Assembly: GCA_016936015.1 (NCBI GenBank)
Contig: JAFGPV010000118.1
Span: 1-64,000, forward strand
Direction of reading: 5' to 3'
Length of the DNA: 64,000 nucleotides
Source of the DNA: Pirellulales bacterium
Lineage (GTDB): Bacteria > Planctomycetota > Planctomycetia > Pirellulales > Thermoguttaceae
The notes beneath the pieces are model-generated. The model had not been told where the DNA came from. It did no database searches and saw only the letters and a list, made by a program, of their open reading frames with translations. The translations under genes were made by a program, and so were the position numbers. Positions 16,659-24,940 of the stretch are shown one piece after another; position 1 is the stretch's first letter; every line of letters begins with the position of its first letter.

Positions 16659-18242
16659 ATGTCCCCAATTTCACCCAATTCCGTCAACGGCGGCGTCCCA
16701 TTTCGGGAGATGCTCTCCGGCGAACGATTCTATTACGGCGTCGAGGTGGTCACGACGCGAGGCTACGAGCCGCCCGGCGCGCCCCAGAATCTAACCGCCT
16801 TCTCCCGCGATCTGCTGGCCGATCCGCGGATCGGCTGGATTTCGCTGACCGACAATCCCGGCGGCGGCCCGATGCTCCCGCCCGACTGGATCACCGGCCT
16901 GGTCGCCGAGCATCGAGACCGCGTGGTGATCCACCTGACCTGCAAGGACCTGAACCGCAACGGCCTGGAAGCCGCCGCCTGGCGCTACGCCGCGGAAGGA
17001 TTCGAGAACATCTTGGCGCTGACCGGCGATTATCCCACCGGCGGCTATCGCGGCCTGGCGGAGCCGGTCTTCGATTACGACTCCGTGTCGCTGATCACCC
17101 TACTGCGGTCGATGAACGAGGGCCTGACCGTGCCCGGCCGGTCCGGCAAGCTGGAAACCCTGCCGAAGACCAATTTTTTCATCGGTTGCGTGGTCTCGCC
17201 CTTCAAACGCTACGAGCGGGAATTACTGCCCCAGTTCTTCAAACTCGTGCGGAAAATCGGCTGCGGCGCCGAGTGGGTCATCCCGCAGCTCGGCTACGAC
17301 ATGCGGAAGTTCCAGGAAGTCAAGCTCTTCCTCGACGCCCGCGGCGTCTCCGTCCCGATCATCGGCAACGTGTATCTGCTCACCCGCGGCGTGGCCCGGA
17401 TGTTCCACAGCGGCAAGTTGGCCGGCTGCGTGGTCACCGATCAATTGCTGGAAACGGTCGAAAAATACGCGGCCGGACCGGACAAGGGGAAAAGATTCTT
17501 CCAGGAGCTAGCCGCCAAGCAGTTGGCCGTGTTCCAGGGACTGGGCTTTGCGGCCGGATACGTCGGCGGCATGGCTAAGCCCGATACGTTCGGACAGATC
17601 ATCGACCTGGCCCAGTCCTTCGGCACGTCCGACTGGAAAGATTTTTTCAAGGAGATCCAGTACGCCCAGCCCGGCGAGTTTTTCCTCTTCGAGCACGATC
17701 CGCTGACGGGCCTCGGCGCGCCCGAGCGGATGAATCCAGAGTATCTCGATTCGCTCCGCAAGCCGCCGCGGTCGAAACAGGTGACGCTCAACTACCGCCT
17801 TTCCCGGCTGGTGCACAAACTCGCCTTTACCCGCGACAAGGCCTTGTACCCGCTGCTGAAGAAGCTGTTCGCCCGCTGGGATAAAAAGCCCGGTTTTTTG
17901 ATGCGGATGGCTTACGCCGTGGAACGGACCTCGAAATTGGCGATGTACGGCTGCCAGGACTGCGGCGATTGCAGTCTGCCCGACTGCGCGTACATCTGCC
18001 CGAAGAAATGGTGCTCGAAATGCGACCGCAACGGTCCTTGCGGCGGCTCGCTCGGCGGCCGCTGCGAATTGGACGACAAGGAGTGCCTCTGGGCCAGGAT
18101 CTACGAGCGTTTAAAATACTACGGCGAGTCGGAAACCATGTTGGACTTTCCCGTGACGATCTACAACGCCTCGCTGAAGAACACGTCCTCCTGGGCGAAC
18201 ACCTACCTCGACCGCGATCACCACGCCCCGGCGGGGAAATAA
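16659..18242 (+). CDS. Methylene-THF reductase (MetF type) with MetV-like Cys-rich C-terminal domain
   Basis: 527 aa in two parts. The N-terminal 320 residues are a MetF-type TIM barrel (FYYGVEVVTTRGYEPPGAP; LTDNPGGGPMLPPDWITG; FENILALTGDYPTGGY; FIGCVVSPFKRYERELLPQF; QLGYDMRKFQEVKLFLD) that would interconvert methylene-THF and methyl-THF. The C-terminal part, from about 430, has a dense cysteine cluster (YGCQDCGDCSLPDCAYICPK, then CSKCDRNGPCGG, then GRCELDDKECLW) like the MTHFR C-terminal domain / MetV of acetogens, expected to bind Zn or Fe-S. In acetogens the two parts are separate MetF and MetV subunits; here they are fused. It lies between the corrinoid protein and the methyltransferase. 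No SD is obvious before the ATG. Confidence 0.9.
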   Translation: MSPISPNSVNGGVPFREMLSGERFYYGVEVVTTRGYEPPGAPQNLTAFSRDLLADPRIGWISLTDNPGGGPMLPPDWITGLVAEHRDRVVIHLTCKDLNRNGLEAAAWRYAAEGFENILALTGDYPTGGYRGLAEPVFDYDSVSLITLLRSMNEGLTVPGRSGKLETLPKTNFFIGCVVSPFKRYERELLPQFFKLVRKIGCGAEWVIPQLGYDMRKFQEVKLFLDARGVSVPIIGNVYLLTRGVARMFHSGKLAGCVVTDQLLETVEKYAAGPDKGKRFFQELAAKQLAVFQGLGFAAGYVGGMAKPDTFGQIIDLAQSFGTSDWKDFFKEIQYAQPGEFFLFEHDPLTGLGAPERMNPEYLDSLRKPPRSKQVTLNYRLSRLVHKLAFTRDKALYPLLKKLFARWDKKPGFLMRMAYAVERTSKLAMYGCQDCGDCSLPDCAYICPKKWCSKCDRNGPCGGSLGGRCELDDKECLWARIYERLKYYGESETMLDFPVTIYNASLKNTSSWANTYLDRDHHAPAGK

Positions 18243-18246
18243 CGAA

Positions 18247-18279
18247 CATCAAGCCGCGTCCGACGGTCGCGGCTTGATG
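18247..18279. repeat. 12-bp perfect hairpin between reductase and methyltransferase genes
   Basis: CATCAAGCCGCG (18247-18258) and CGCGGCTTGATG (18268-18279) pair perfectly around a 9-nt loop. It begins 5 bp after the reductase stop and ends 25 bp before the next ATG. No U-tract follows, so an intercistronic stability or processing element is more likely than a terminator. Confidence 0.8.
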
Positions 18280-18304
18280 GAATCCATTAAACAGGAGCCT
18301 GCTC

Positions 18305-19174
18305 ATGTCCCTTCCCGGTTTGACGATCATCGGCGAGTCGATCAACGACTCGGTTCCTTCGACGAAAAAACTGTTCGACGCCGGCGACATCGACGGCCTG
18401 CTGAAACTGGCTCAATCCCAGGATGAGGCCGGGGCGGGGTACCTCGACGTGAACGTCGGGCCGCGGCCGCCGGAGTTCATGGCCGAGATGGTCCGGAAAA
18501 TCCAGGGCGTGACGGCCAAGCCGCTCTCGATCGACACGCCCGATTACGAGATCGCCAAGGCCGGACTGACGGCGTACGATCCCGCCCGGGCCGGCGGCAA
18601 ACGGCCCGTCCTGAATTCCATCAGCGCCCTGCGGGCGAAGATGTTCGAGCTGTTCAAGCTCCAGCCCTTTATGCCGATCCTGCTGGTCTCGGAGAACGTG
18701 GTGGACGGCAAATCGCAGCCCTGCCGCACGGCGGAGGAGACCCACCGCGCCGCCCAGGAACTGGTCAAGACCTTCAAGGACCAGTGCCCCGGCACGACCA
18801 ACGCCGACTACATCATCGATCCCGGCATCGCCCCGCTGGGGAGCGATTCGGAGGGGAATATCCACCGGCTGCTGGCCGCGATGGAGTTGATCCACAAGGA
18901 TCCGGCGTTTGCGGGCTGCCACGCCTCGGTGGGCCTGAGCAACTTCACGGTGATGTTGCCCTCGAAGCGGGCCGACGGCTCGCCGGTGAAAGGCCCGCTG
19001 GAAAGCGCGTTCCTGGCCAAGGCCATGCCGCTGGGCCTGGACATGGTGATCGGCTCGGTCAAGCGGAAATACGAAAAACTCCCGGCCGATCATCCGGCCA
19101 TGGTCTGCATCGAGGATTGTTTGAAACTGAAGGGCTTCGACGTCCTGATGCGGGTGCGGGAATTCTACGCTTAG
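18305..19174 (+). CDS. Methyltetrahydrofolate:corrinoid methyltransferase (AcsE/MtgA family)
   Basis: 289-aa pterin-binding TIM barrel that moves the N5-methyl of methyl-THF to or from the Co atom of a corrinoid protein. Motifs: TIIGESIND at 7-15, the pterin-binding GYLDVNVGPRPP near 45-55, SIDTPDYEIAKAGL near 79-92, PVLNSIS, and the later IIDPGIAPLGSD and VGLSNFT. These are the positions that contact pterin in MeTr and DHPS-fold enzymes. An AGGAG site precedes the ATG. The partner in acetogens is the corrinoid/iron-sulfur protein, which is absent here. The corrinoid protein at 15.9 kb is the obvious local partner, so this could work either as a MeTr or as an MtgA-like enzyme. Confidence 0.92.
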   Translation: MSLPGLTIIGESINDSVPSTKKLFDAGDIDGLLKLAQSQDEAGAGYLDVNVGPRPPEFMAEMVRKIQGVTAKPLSIDTPDYEIAKAGLTAYDPARAGGKRPVLNSISALRAKMFELFKLQPFMPILLVSENVVDGKSQPCRTAEETHRAAQELVKTFKDQCPGTTNADYIIDPGIAPLGSDSEGNIHRLLAAMELIHKDPAFAGCHASVGLSNFTVMLPSKRADGSPVKGPLESAFLAKAMPLGLDMVIGSVKRKYEKLPADHPAMVCIEDCLKLKGFDVLMRVREFYA

Positions 19175-19202
19175 CCTTTACTAAACCGCAAACGGCTTTC
19201 TC

Positions 19203-19231
19203 TTGAACCCTGAACCCTGAACCCTGAACCC
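19203..19231. repeat. (TGAACCC)4 heptamer tandem repeat upstream of fhs
   Basis: Four consecutive 7-mers, TGAACCC, end 4 bp before the fhs start codon. They replace the expected purine-rich SD site, and none is visible in the 30 bp before the ATG. Confidence 0.85.
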
Positions 19232-19235
19232 TTTC

Positions 19236-20927
19236 ATGTCCGACACCACCCGACCGCTGCCGCCCGACATCGTCATTGCCCGCCGCGCCAAGCTGCTCCC
19301 CATCGAGACCATCGCTGAAAAGCTCAGCATCGGCGACGAGGATTTGGAGCATTACGGCAAGGTCAAGGCGAAAGTCTCGCTCGATCTGTACCACCGCCTG
19401 GAGAACGGTCCCAAGGGAAAACTGATCCTGGTGACGGCCGTTACTCCCACCCCGGCCGGCGAAGGGAAGACGACCACCAGCATTGGGCTGTGCGACGGTT
19501 TGAACCGGATCGGCAAGCGGGCGATGGTCTGTCTCCGCGAGCCGTCGATGGGGCCTTGCTTCGGCATGAAGGGCGGAGCGGCCGGCGGCGGATACGCCCA
19601 GGTCGTCCCCATGGAGGACATCAACCTCCATTTCACCGGCGACTTCCACGCCGTCGAACTGGCCCACAACCTCCTGGCGGCCGTGTTGGACAATCACCTC
19701 CAACAGGGCAACGCCCTGGGCATCGACCCCCGGCGGATCGTCTGGAGGCGCGTGGTCGACATGAATGATCGGGCACTGCGGAACATCATCATCGGGCTGG
19801 GAGGGACGAATAATTCCATGCCGCACGAGGCCGGTTTCGACATCACGGCCGCCTCGGAAGTCATGGCCTGCTTCTGCCTGAGCGACTCGATCGCCGAATT
19901 GCGGGAGCGCCTGGGCCGGATCGTCGTCGCCTACACCCGCGACCGGAAGCCCGTCACCGCCGCCGACCTGAAGGTCCACGGGGCGATGACCGTGTTGTTG
20001 AAAGACGCCCTGAAGCCGAATCTGGTGCAGACGCTGGAAAACAATCCGGCGCTGGTCCACGGCGGGCCGTTCGCCAACATCGCCCACGGCTGCAACAGCA
20101 TCATCGCCACCAAATTGGCCACCCGGCTGGCCGAATACACCGTGACCGAGGCCGGCTTCGGGGCCGACCTGGGAGCGGAAAAATTCTTCAACATCAAGTG
20201 CCGCACCGCCGGACTCCAGCCCCATGCCGTGGTCGTGGTCGCCACCGTCCGGGCCTTGAAGATGCACGGCGGCGTGCCGATCAAGGAACTGCACAAGCCC
20301 AACGTCGAATCGCTCGACAAGGGCGTCGAAAACCTGAAAAAACACATCGAAAACGTCCATCGCTTCGGCCTGCCGGTGGTCGTGGCCATCAATCACTTCG
20401 CCTCCGACACCGAGGAGGAGATCCAATTCATCAAGGATAAGTGCGCCTATCTCTCGGTCAAGATCATCACCGCCAACCACTGGGCCGAAGGGGGAAAAGG
20501 GACGGAGGAGCTTGCCCGGGCGGTGGTCGAAGTGGCTGAGAACACCAAAACCGACTTCTCCCTGCTCTATCCCGACACGTGCACCTTGTGGCAGAAGGTG
20601 GGCATCGTCTGCCGCGAAATCTACGGCGCCACCGACGTCCTGGCCGACAAGAAGCTCCGCGAGAAATTCCACGCCCTGCAGGACGCCGGCTACGGCCACC
20701 TGCCCGTCTGCATCGCCAAGACCCAGTATTCGCTCTCGACCGATCCGCTGCTGGTCGGCCGGCCGAAGAATTTTGACGTGCCGCTGCGCGACGTCATGCT
20801 CGCCTCCGGGGCGGGCTTCGTGGTCGTGCTGACCGGCGACATCATGACCATGCCGGGCCTGCCCAAGGTCCCCGCCGCCGAAGCGATCGACATCGACGAA
20901 AACGGGCAGATCGTGGGTTTGTTCTAA
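19236..20927 (+). CDS. fhs: Formate--tetrahydrofolate ligase
   Basis: ATP + formate + THF to 10-formyl-THF, reversible and so able to yield ATP when one-carbon units are oxidised; 563 aa, the standard length. The P-loop region [16 protein letters not shown] is at about 69-84. Next come [40 protein letters not shown] and [20 protein letters not shown]. Later are [20 protein letters not shown] and PVVVAINHF. It is the last gene of the one-carbon run. The intervening folD step (methenyl/methylene-THF) is not in the window and must be encoded elsewhere. The start region is occupied by a heptamer repeat. Confidence 0.97.
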   Translation: MSDTTRPLPPDIVIARRAKLLPIETIAEKLSIGDEDLEHYGKVKAKVSLDLYHRLENGPKGKLILVTAVTPTPAGEGKTTTSIGLCDGLNRIGKRAMVCLREPSMGPCFGMKGGAAGGGYAQVVPMEDINLHFTGDFHAVELAHNLLAAVLDNHLQQGNALGIDPRRIVWRRVVDMNDRALRNIIIGLGGTNNSMPHEAGFDITAASEVMACFCLSDSIAELRERLGRIVVAYTRDRKPVTAADLKVHGAMTVLLKDALKPNLVQTLENNPALVHGGPFANIAHGCNSIIATKLATRLAEYTVTEAGFGADLGAEKFFNIKCRTAGLQPHAVVVVATVRALKMHGGVPIKELHKPNVESLDKGVENLKKHIENVHRFGLPVVVAINHFASDTEEEIQFIKDKCAYLSVKIITANHWAEGGKGTEELARAVVEVAENTKTDFSLLYPDTCTLWQKVGIVCREIYGATDVLADKKLREKFHALQDAGYGHLPVCIAKTQYSLSTDPLLVGRPKNFDVPLRDVMLASGAGFVVVLTGDIMTMPGLPKVPAAEAIDIDENGQIVGLF

Positions 20928-20966
20928 TCCCTCACTCGTTTTAATGAACATCTGCAAGATTTTTCG

Positions 20967-20995
20967 TTTACTTTCTTGTGTAAATTGGCTATAAT
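20967..20995 (+). promoter_or_regulatory. Sigma-70-type promoter candidate for the PEP-CTERM gene
   Basis: TTTACT (20967-20972), a 17-bp spacer and a perfect TATAAT (20990-20995), in an AT-rich patch 87 bp upstream of the start codon at 21082. This is the clearest housekeeping-type promoter in the window. Confidence 0.6.
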
Positions 20996-21081
20996 AGGCG
21001 GCAATCCGGGCAAGGGGAGCCGGCGCGCCGAGTTGGCTCGATACCGTCTTTCACAATGTATCGAAGCATGAGAGGTGTTCT

Positions 21082-22500
21082 GTGAAATATTACGCCCCCT
21101 TTATCGTCTCATCGTTGTTTATAGTGATTGCTTTCGGTATCCTGTGCTCCACTCAGGCGGCGCCGATCATCATCGATCACACGCGAACGGAGATCACCAA
21201 ACTCGCCGAGGCGGAAATCGTTAACGCCAAGAGCCAACTGCACATCGCCTACGGTCACACTTCCCATGGAAGTCAACTGACTACGGGAATGACCGGGCTG
21301 GTGAGCTTTGCCAACGGCGGCGGCAAGGGAATGGACTTTCCCGCCGACATCTTCGCTTGGAACAACGGCGGAACCGGGGGCGCTTTGGACCTGCACGATT
21401 ACGCCATGGGCGGCGACGTGGGCTATTATCCGCAATGGGTGGACAACACGCACGGCTATCTTGGTACCGTCAATCCGACGACCGGCCGGGGAAATACTAA
21501 TCCCGACGTGAACGTCATTGTCTGGTCGTGGTGCGGCCAATTGGCCGGGTATACCGCGCAGCAGACGATCGACTGGTATTTAGATCCGATGACCAGCCTG
21601 GAAAGCGAGTACTGGGGAATCAAATTCGTTTACATGACTTGCCACTTGAACGGCACCGGCGCCGGCGGCAACCTCAACCTGCGGAACGAGCAGATCCGCC
21701 AGTATTGCCAGGACAACAATAAAATTCTCTACGATTTCGCCGACATCGAGAGCTACGATCCGGACGGACTGGTCAATTACATGGAGTTGTACGCCAACGA
21801 CAATTGCGACTATAACAGCGGAAGCGGTTCCCGCAACTGGGCCACCGATTGGCAAAACGCGCACACGCAAAACGTCGATTGGTACAATTGCACCTGCGCC
21901 CACTCGAAACCGCTCAACGGCAACCAGAAGGCCTATGCCGCCTGGGCCTTGTGGACCGATCTGGCAATTCCCATCTGGAACGGCCCCGGAGGCGGAAACT
22001 ATAACACGGCGTCGAACTGGACGAACGAGACCGTTCCCAACGGAGTGGATGCGATCGCGCATTTTACGGGAAACATCGCGTCGCCGAGCACGGTGAACCT
22101 CGCTTCTTCCGTTACCCTGGGAACCGTCAAGTTCGATTCTCCCCAGTCCTATACCGTAGCCGGTGCGGGCGATTTAACGATGGAAACTGGCGGCGGCGAG
22201 GCCCGAATCAACGTCTTCGACGGAAGCCATTCCATCGACGTTCCCGTTACCCTGCAAAGCGACACCGCCATCTCCGGATCAGGATCGCTTACCCTGTCCG
22301 GCGGCGTCAGCGGCGAGCACGCGCTGACCGTCCTCGGCAATCTCACGGCCGCGAGCATCCAGGTGGACACGCTGTCGATCGGCATCGGCGCAGCCGCCGG
22401 AGCAGCGCCCGTGCCCGAACCGTCCGCCTTCGCGCTGCTCGGCACGGGCGTCTTGGGACTTCTCGCTTGCCTCCGGCGACGGAACCGGAAAGCAGTCTGA
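21082..22500 (+). CDS. PEP-CTERM sorting-domain exported protein
   Basis: 472-aa secreted protein. A Sec signal peptide (about 1-27, FIVSSLFIVIAFGILCSTQA) is followed by an unrecognised domain (about 28-300) with conserved-looking HIAYGHTSHGSQLTTGM, DVNVIVWSWCGQ and FVYMTCHLNGTG stretches. Those His/Ser/Cys-rich patches could be catalytic, but I cannot name a family. Residues 300-430 resemble a beta-rich autotransporter-like repeat (GPGGGNYNTASNWTNETVPN). The C-terminus is a classical PEP-CTERM tripartite signal: VPEPSAFALLG, hydrophobic helix, then RRRNRK, recognised by an exosortase and anchored or released at the outer surface. No exosortase gene is in the window. Confidence 0.9.
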   Translation: MKYYAPFIVSSLFIVIAFGILCSTQAAPIIIDHTRTEITKLAEAEIVNAKSQLHIAYGHTSHGSQLTTGMTGLVSFANGGGKGMDFPADIFAWNNGGTGGALDLHDYAMGGDVGYYPQWVDNTHGYLGTVNPTTGRGNTNPDVNVIVWSWCGQLAGYTAQQTIDWYLDPMTSLESEYWGIKFVYMTCHLNGTGAGGNLNLRNEQIRQYCQDNNKILYDFADIESYDPDGLVNYMELYANDNCDYNSGSGSRNWATDWQNAHTQNVDWYNCTCAHSKPLNGNQKAYAAWALWTDLAIPIWNGPGGGNYNTASNWTNETVPNGVDAIAHFTGNIASPSTVNLASSVTLGTVKFDSPQSYTVAGAGDLTMETGGGEARINVFDGSHSIDVPVTLQSDTAISGSGSLTLSGGVSGEHALTVLGNLTAASIQVDTLSIGIGAAAGAAPVPEPSAFALLGTGVLGLLACLRRRNRKAV

Positions 22501-22531
22501 ATTGAATTCCTGATGGACGCCGGAGAGAACC

Positions 22532-23419
22532 TCAGGGATCTTGTTCCATGAATGCCCTGAGCATGGGGATGATCTGCTCGTGGGCGTCCTCGACGACGTA
22601 GTGGCCGGCGTCGGCGATGCGGTGGACGACGGCTTGGGGGAAGAAGTTTAAAAAGCGGTCGAGGAACCAAGGGGTGAAGCACCAGTCCTTCATGCCCCAG
22701 ATCAGGCAGACGGGATGGTTGCGGAACTGGGCCAAGCCGGCCTCGATATCTTTTAAGGTTTGATAAGTGGGATGCCTCGGCCGCAGGGGAATATCCTTGA
22801 CGAAGCGGTACACGGCCGCCCGATGCGGCCAGGAGTCGTAAGGGGCGGCCAGTCCGGCGCGGACTGGGGGCGTCATCCGCTCGGGCTTGGCGGTCGCCTC
22901 GCGGAGCGCCAGCCGCACGAAAAGGTTCAGACCCTGCACGGCCAGTTGTCCAATGCCCGGCACGTGGCAGAGCCGAATCCGGCGGGGGCAGCGGGTCGTG
23001 AGATACGCGGCGGTGTTCATCAGCACGAACCGCGCAAACCGCTGCGGCAGTGCCACGGCCGCCCCCATCCCGATCGCTCCACCCCAATCGTGCGCGACGA
23101 GCGTCACCTTTTCCAAATTTAAATGCTCGATCAGCCGGCAGAGGTCTTCCACCCGCCGGGCCAGCCGGTAAGGGTATGCTCTCGGCGACGGTTTGTCGGA
23201 CAGCCCGCAGCCGATGTGATCGGGCACGATCAATCGGTAACGTTCCCGCAGCGCCGAGACTAGTTCCCGCCAGTAGAACGACCAGGTCGGATTGCCGTGA
23301 ACCAAAAGCAGCGTCGGCCCGGCGCCTTCGTCGAGGTAGTGGTAGCGCAGGCCGCCGATGTTGAGTTCGTGGGAAGCGAAGGGATACAGAGATCGCCAGG
23401 ATTCGGTGGAATTCGTCAT
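22532..23419 (-). CDS. Alpha/beta hydrolase, haloalkane dehalogenase-like
   Basis: 295-aa alpha/beta-hydrolase fold protein, cytosolic. The HGNPTWSFYWR motif (41-51) supplies the oxyanion-hole Asn and the first halide-binding positions. The nucleophile elbow is VAHDWGG with Asp111 followed by Trp, the arrangement of haloalkane dehalogenases rather than serine esterases. The general base His is in ADAGHYVVEDAHEQI near 272. Acid candidates are in the LIWGMKDWCFTP segment. The true substrate is unknown; homologues also act in hydrocarbon (OleB-type) and epoxide chemistry. It is convergent with the PEP-CTERM gene. Confidence 0.88.
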   Translation of the reverse strand: MTNSTESWRSLYPFASHELNIGGLRYHYLDEGAGPTLLLVHGNPTWSFYWRELVSALRERYRLIVPDHIGCGLSDKPSPRAYPYRLARRVEDLCRLIEHLNLEKVTLVAHDWGGAIGMGAAVALPQRFARFVLMNTAAYLTTRCPRRIRLCHVPGIGQLAVQGLNLFVRLALREATAKPERMTPPVRAGLAAPYDSWPHRAAVYRFVKDIPLRPRHPTYQTLKDIEAGLAQFRNHPVCLIWGMKDWCFTPWFLDRFLNFFPQAVVHRIADAGHYVVEDAHEQIIPMLRAFMEQDP

Positions 23420-24468
23420 TTCTGTAAGGGATTGCCGTGATCGGGGTAAGGAATTTCATGATTTTATTCTCCCCGGAGTATTTTTTCCAGTAACGGCCGG
23501 GAATCGGGACAACGCCGCGGTGCAGGTTGTCAACCTGCATCACAAGTCTTTATCGCTTTCATTGTTGCTCATTTTCGGGCTGAATTGTTGCACAAGAGGG
23601 GGTCTTGAAGTGCCGGAAATTACGGGTCCGCGCGGGAATTGTTGTGCGTGAATTGTTGAGCACTTTTTTAATGTGAAGGCGGTTTGGATCGGTGTTTTTC
23701 GACGTTTGGTGATTTTTTTCTCGGCTTCGTCGGAGTGATTTTTTGACGTTTTTAAATACCTAAAGCAAGACGGTTTTGTGTTTTTTCTCAAGAAATACGG
23801 TGTTTTTCGGGGTGGAATTGTTGACGCTGGGGTTTCGTTCAAGATGGCATGATTCCGAGTCGGCAAGGCACTGACGGAGTCGGTGGGACGCAAGGTTCTT
23901 TTGGTCAACAGGGATGTCAATTGGGCAATTCCGAGCATTTTACGTCCCTTGTTGGTGGGGATTGGTTTTTCGAAACTGGAGATTCGGAATGAGGGAATCT
24001 TTCTCGCAAAGGCGCCAAGGCGCAAAGGGGAGTGATGACGGATGGGCGCATATTTTCCATAGGGGATGGATTTTTTATTTGGATTGCCCGAGACTATGTG
24101 AACGTTTGTATATTATATCGAAGTCGGGCAGAATGCAAGGGGCGTTTTTGGCCACCCCCCTGGAAATAGAGGAATTGGGGATTAGAGATGAGGGATGAGG
24201 TTTTTTCGGATTGCGGCATGGGGGCCTCGGGGTAATGTGACGCCGCGAACGCGGCTGAAATGGAATTGGTACCTCGTGACCGGGGGTTGCGCTGCGCTGC
24301 ACCCCCGGCTATTCACGTCTTGCCGCGATGCGGCACCGACGGATGGCAAATAAAGGACAAGAAAAAGCCGCGGAGCGGCGTAATTCGAATAGCCGGGGGT
24401 GCAGCGGAGCGCAACCCCCGGATGGGAATGAGATCGCGATCGTGTGCCGCGTAGCGGCACGACGGGCT
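23420..24468. other. Long non-coding region, lower GC, ending in REP palindromes
   Basis: About 1 kb without a supportable gene. From 23540 to 24140 the DNA is clearly lower in GC than its surroundings and carries T-rich runs on both strands. A minus-strand frame through 23540-24025 has no recognisable domain. A GGCGCCAAGGCGC motif within a repeat-like phrase lies at 24001-24032. The last 230 bp hold two REP-like palindromes and small hairpins next to the transposase. The low-GC part may be a decayed insertion. Confidence 0.5.
24238..24460. repeat. REP cluster downstream of the Y1 transposase (copies F1, F2)
   Basis: F1 at 24280-24316 reads CCGGGGGTTGCGCTGCGCTG CACCCCCGG and then CTATTCAC. 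F2 at 24387-24421 is the inverted copy (GAATAG then CCGGGGGTGCAGCGGAGCGC). Each is a palindrome with 8-bp GC arms and a mismatched inner loop. Short companion hairpins lie beside them (GCCGCGAACGCGGC near 24241-24254; GTGCCGCGTAGCGGCAC at 24444-24460). The pair sits head to head, 8 bp from the transposase stop codon, as in REP/BIME arrangements. Confidence 0.85.
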
Positions 24469-24918
24469 TCACGAGAGGTATCGTTCATCAAACGTAATCC
24501 CATTTTCCCGGAGCAACCGCCGATATTCATCGAGCAACGATTCCGTGCGGTGATGTTCGGCCTGGCCTTTGATATATTCAATCAGCGCGTCCTTGCCGTC
24601 GAACGAGGCGGTAAACGCGCCGTATCCGTCCTGCCAACCCTCAAACCGGGCGAATTCCACCTGCTCCTTGAGCCAACGGCTGCTGCCGATTTTTATCTCC
24701 TTCACATAATCGGACAATGCCAAGGTGGTCGGCGTTGCGGTCAGAATATGGACGTGATCGTCGATGCCCCCGATGCGATACAGGTGGCAATTCAAATTCT
24801 TGTGGATTCCCCAGATGTAACGATAAAGAAGGTCACGGTGCCCGTCGGGCAATGTCCGTTGGCGATTCTTTGTGGAGAAAACGACGTGAAACAACAATTG
24901 GGTATAGGTATTCGGCAT
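24469..24918 (-). CDS. REP-associated tyrosine transposase (RAYT, IS200/Y1 family)
   Basis: 149-aa HUH single-strand nuclease of the Y1 family. The start is MPNTYTQLLFHVVFSTKNRQ. The metal-binding HUH motif is DDHVHIL (His55, His57). The catalytic tyrosine is Tyr115 in ALIEYIKGQAEHH, followed by the typical LLDEYRRLLRENGITFDERY ending. It lacks the zinc-ribbon and TnpB partner of full IS elements. It is surrounded by four REP palindromes with matching sequence, two on each side, which is the RAYT/REP arrangement in which a domesticated transposase acts on dispersed repeats. RBS GGAGG lies 5 bp before the ATG. Confidence 0.92.
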   Translation of the reverse strand: MPNTYTQLLFHVVFSTKNRQRTLPDGHRDLLYRYIWGIHKNLNCHLYRIGGIDDHVHILTATPTTLALSDYVKEIKIGSSRWLKEQVEFARFEGWQDGYGAFTASFDGKDALIEYIKGQAEHHRTESLLDEYRRLLRENGITFDERYLS

Positions 24919-24940
24919 GACAGCCTCCGTGTCGATGTCC

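Noticed and set aside
23540-24025. 161-codon minus-strand frame in the low-GC region
   Set aside because: No RBS, no domain, begins in repeat-like DNA; composition does not resemble coding sequence of this genome.
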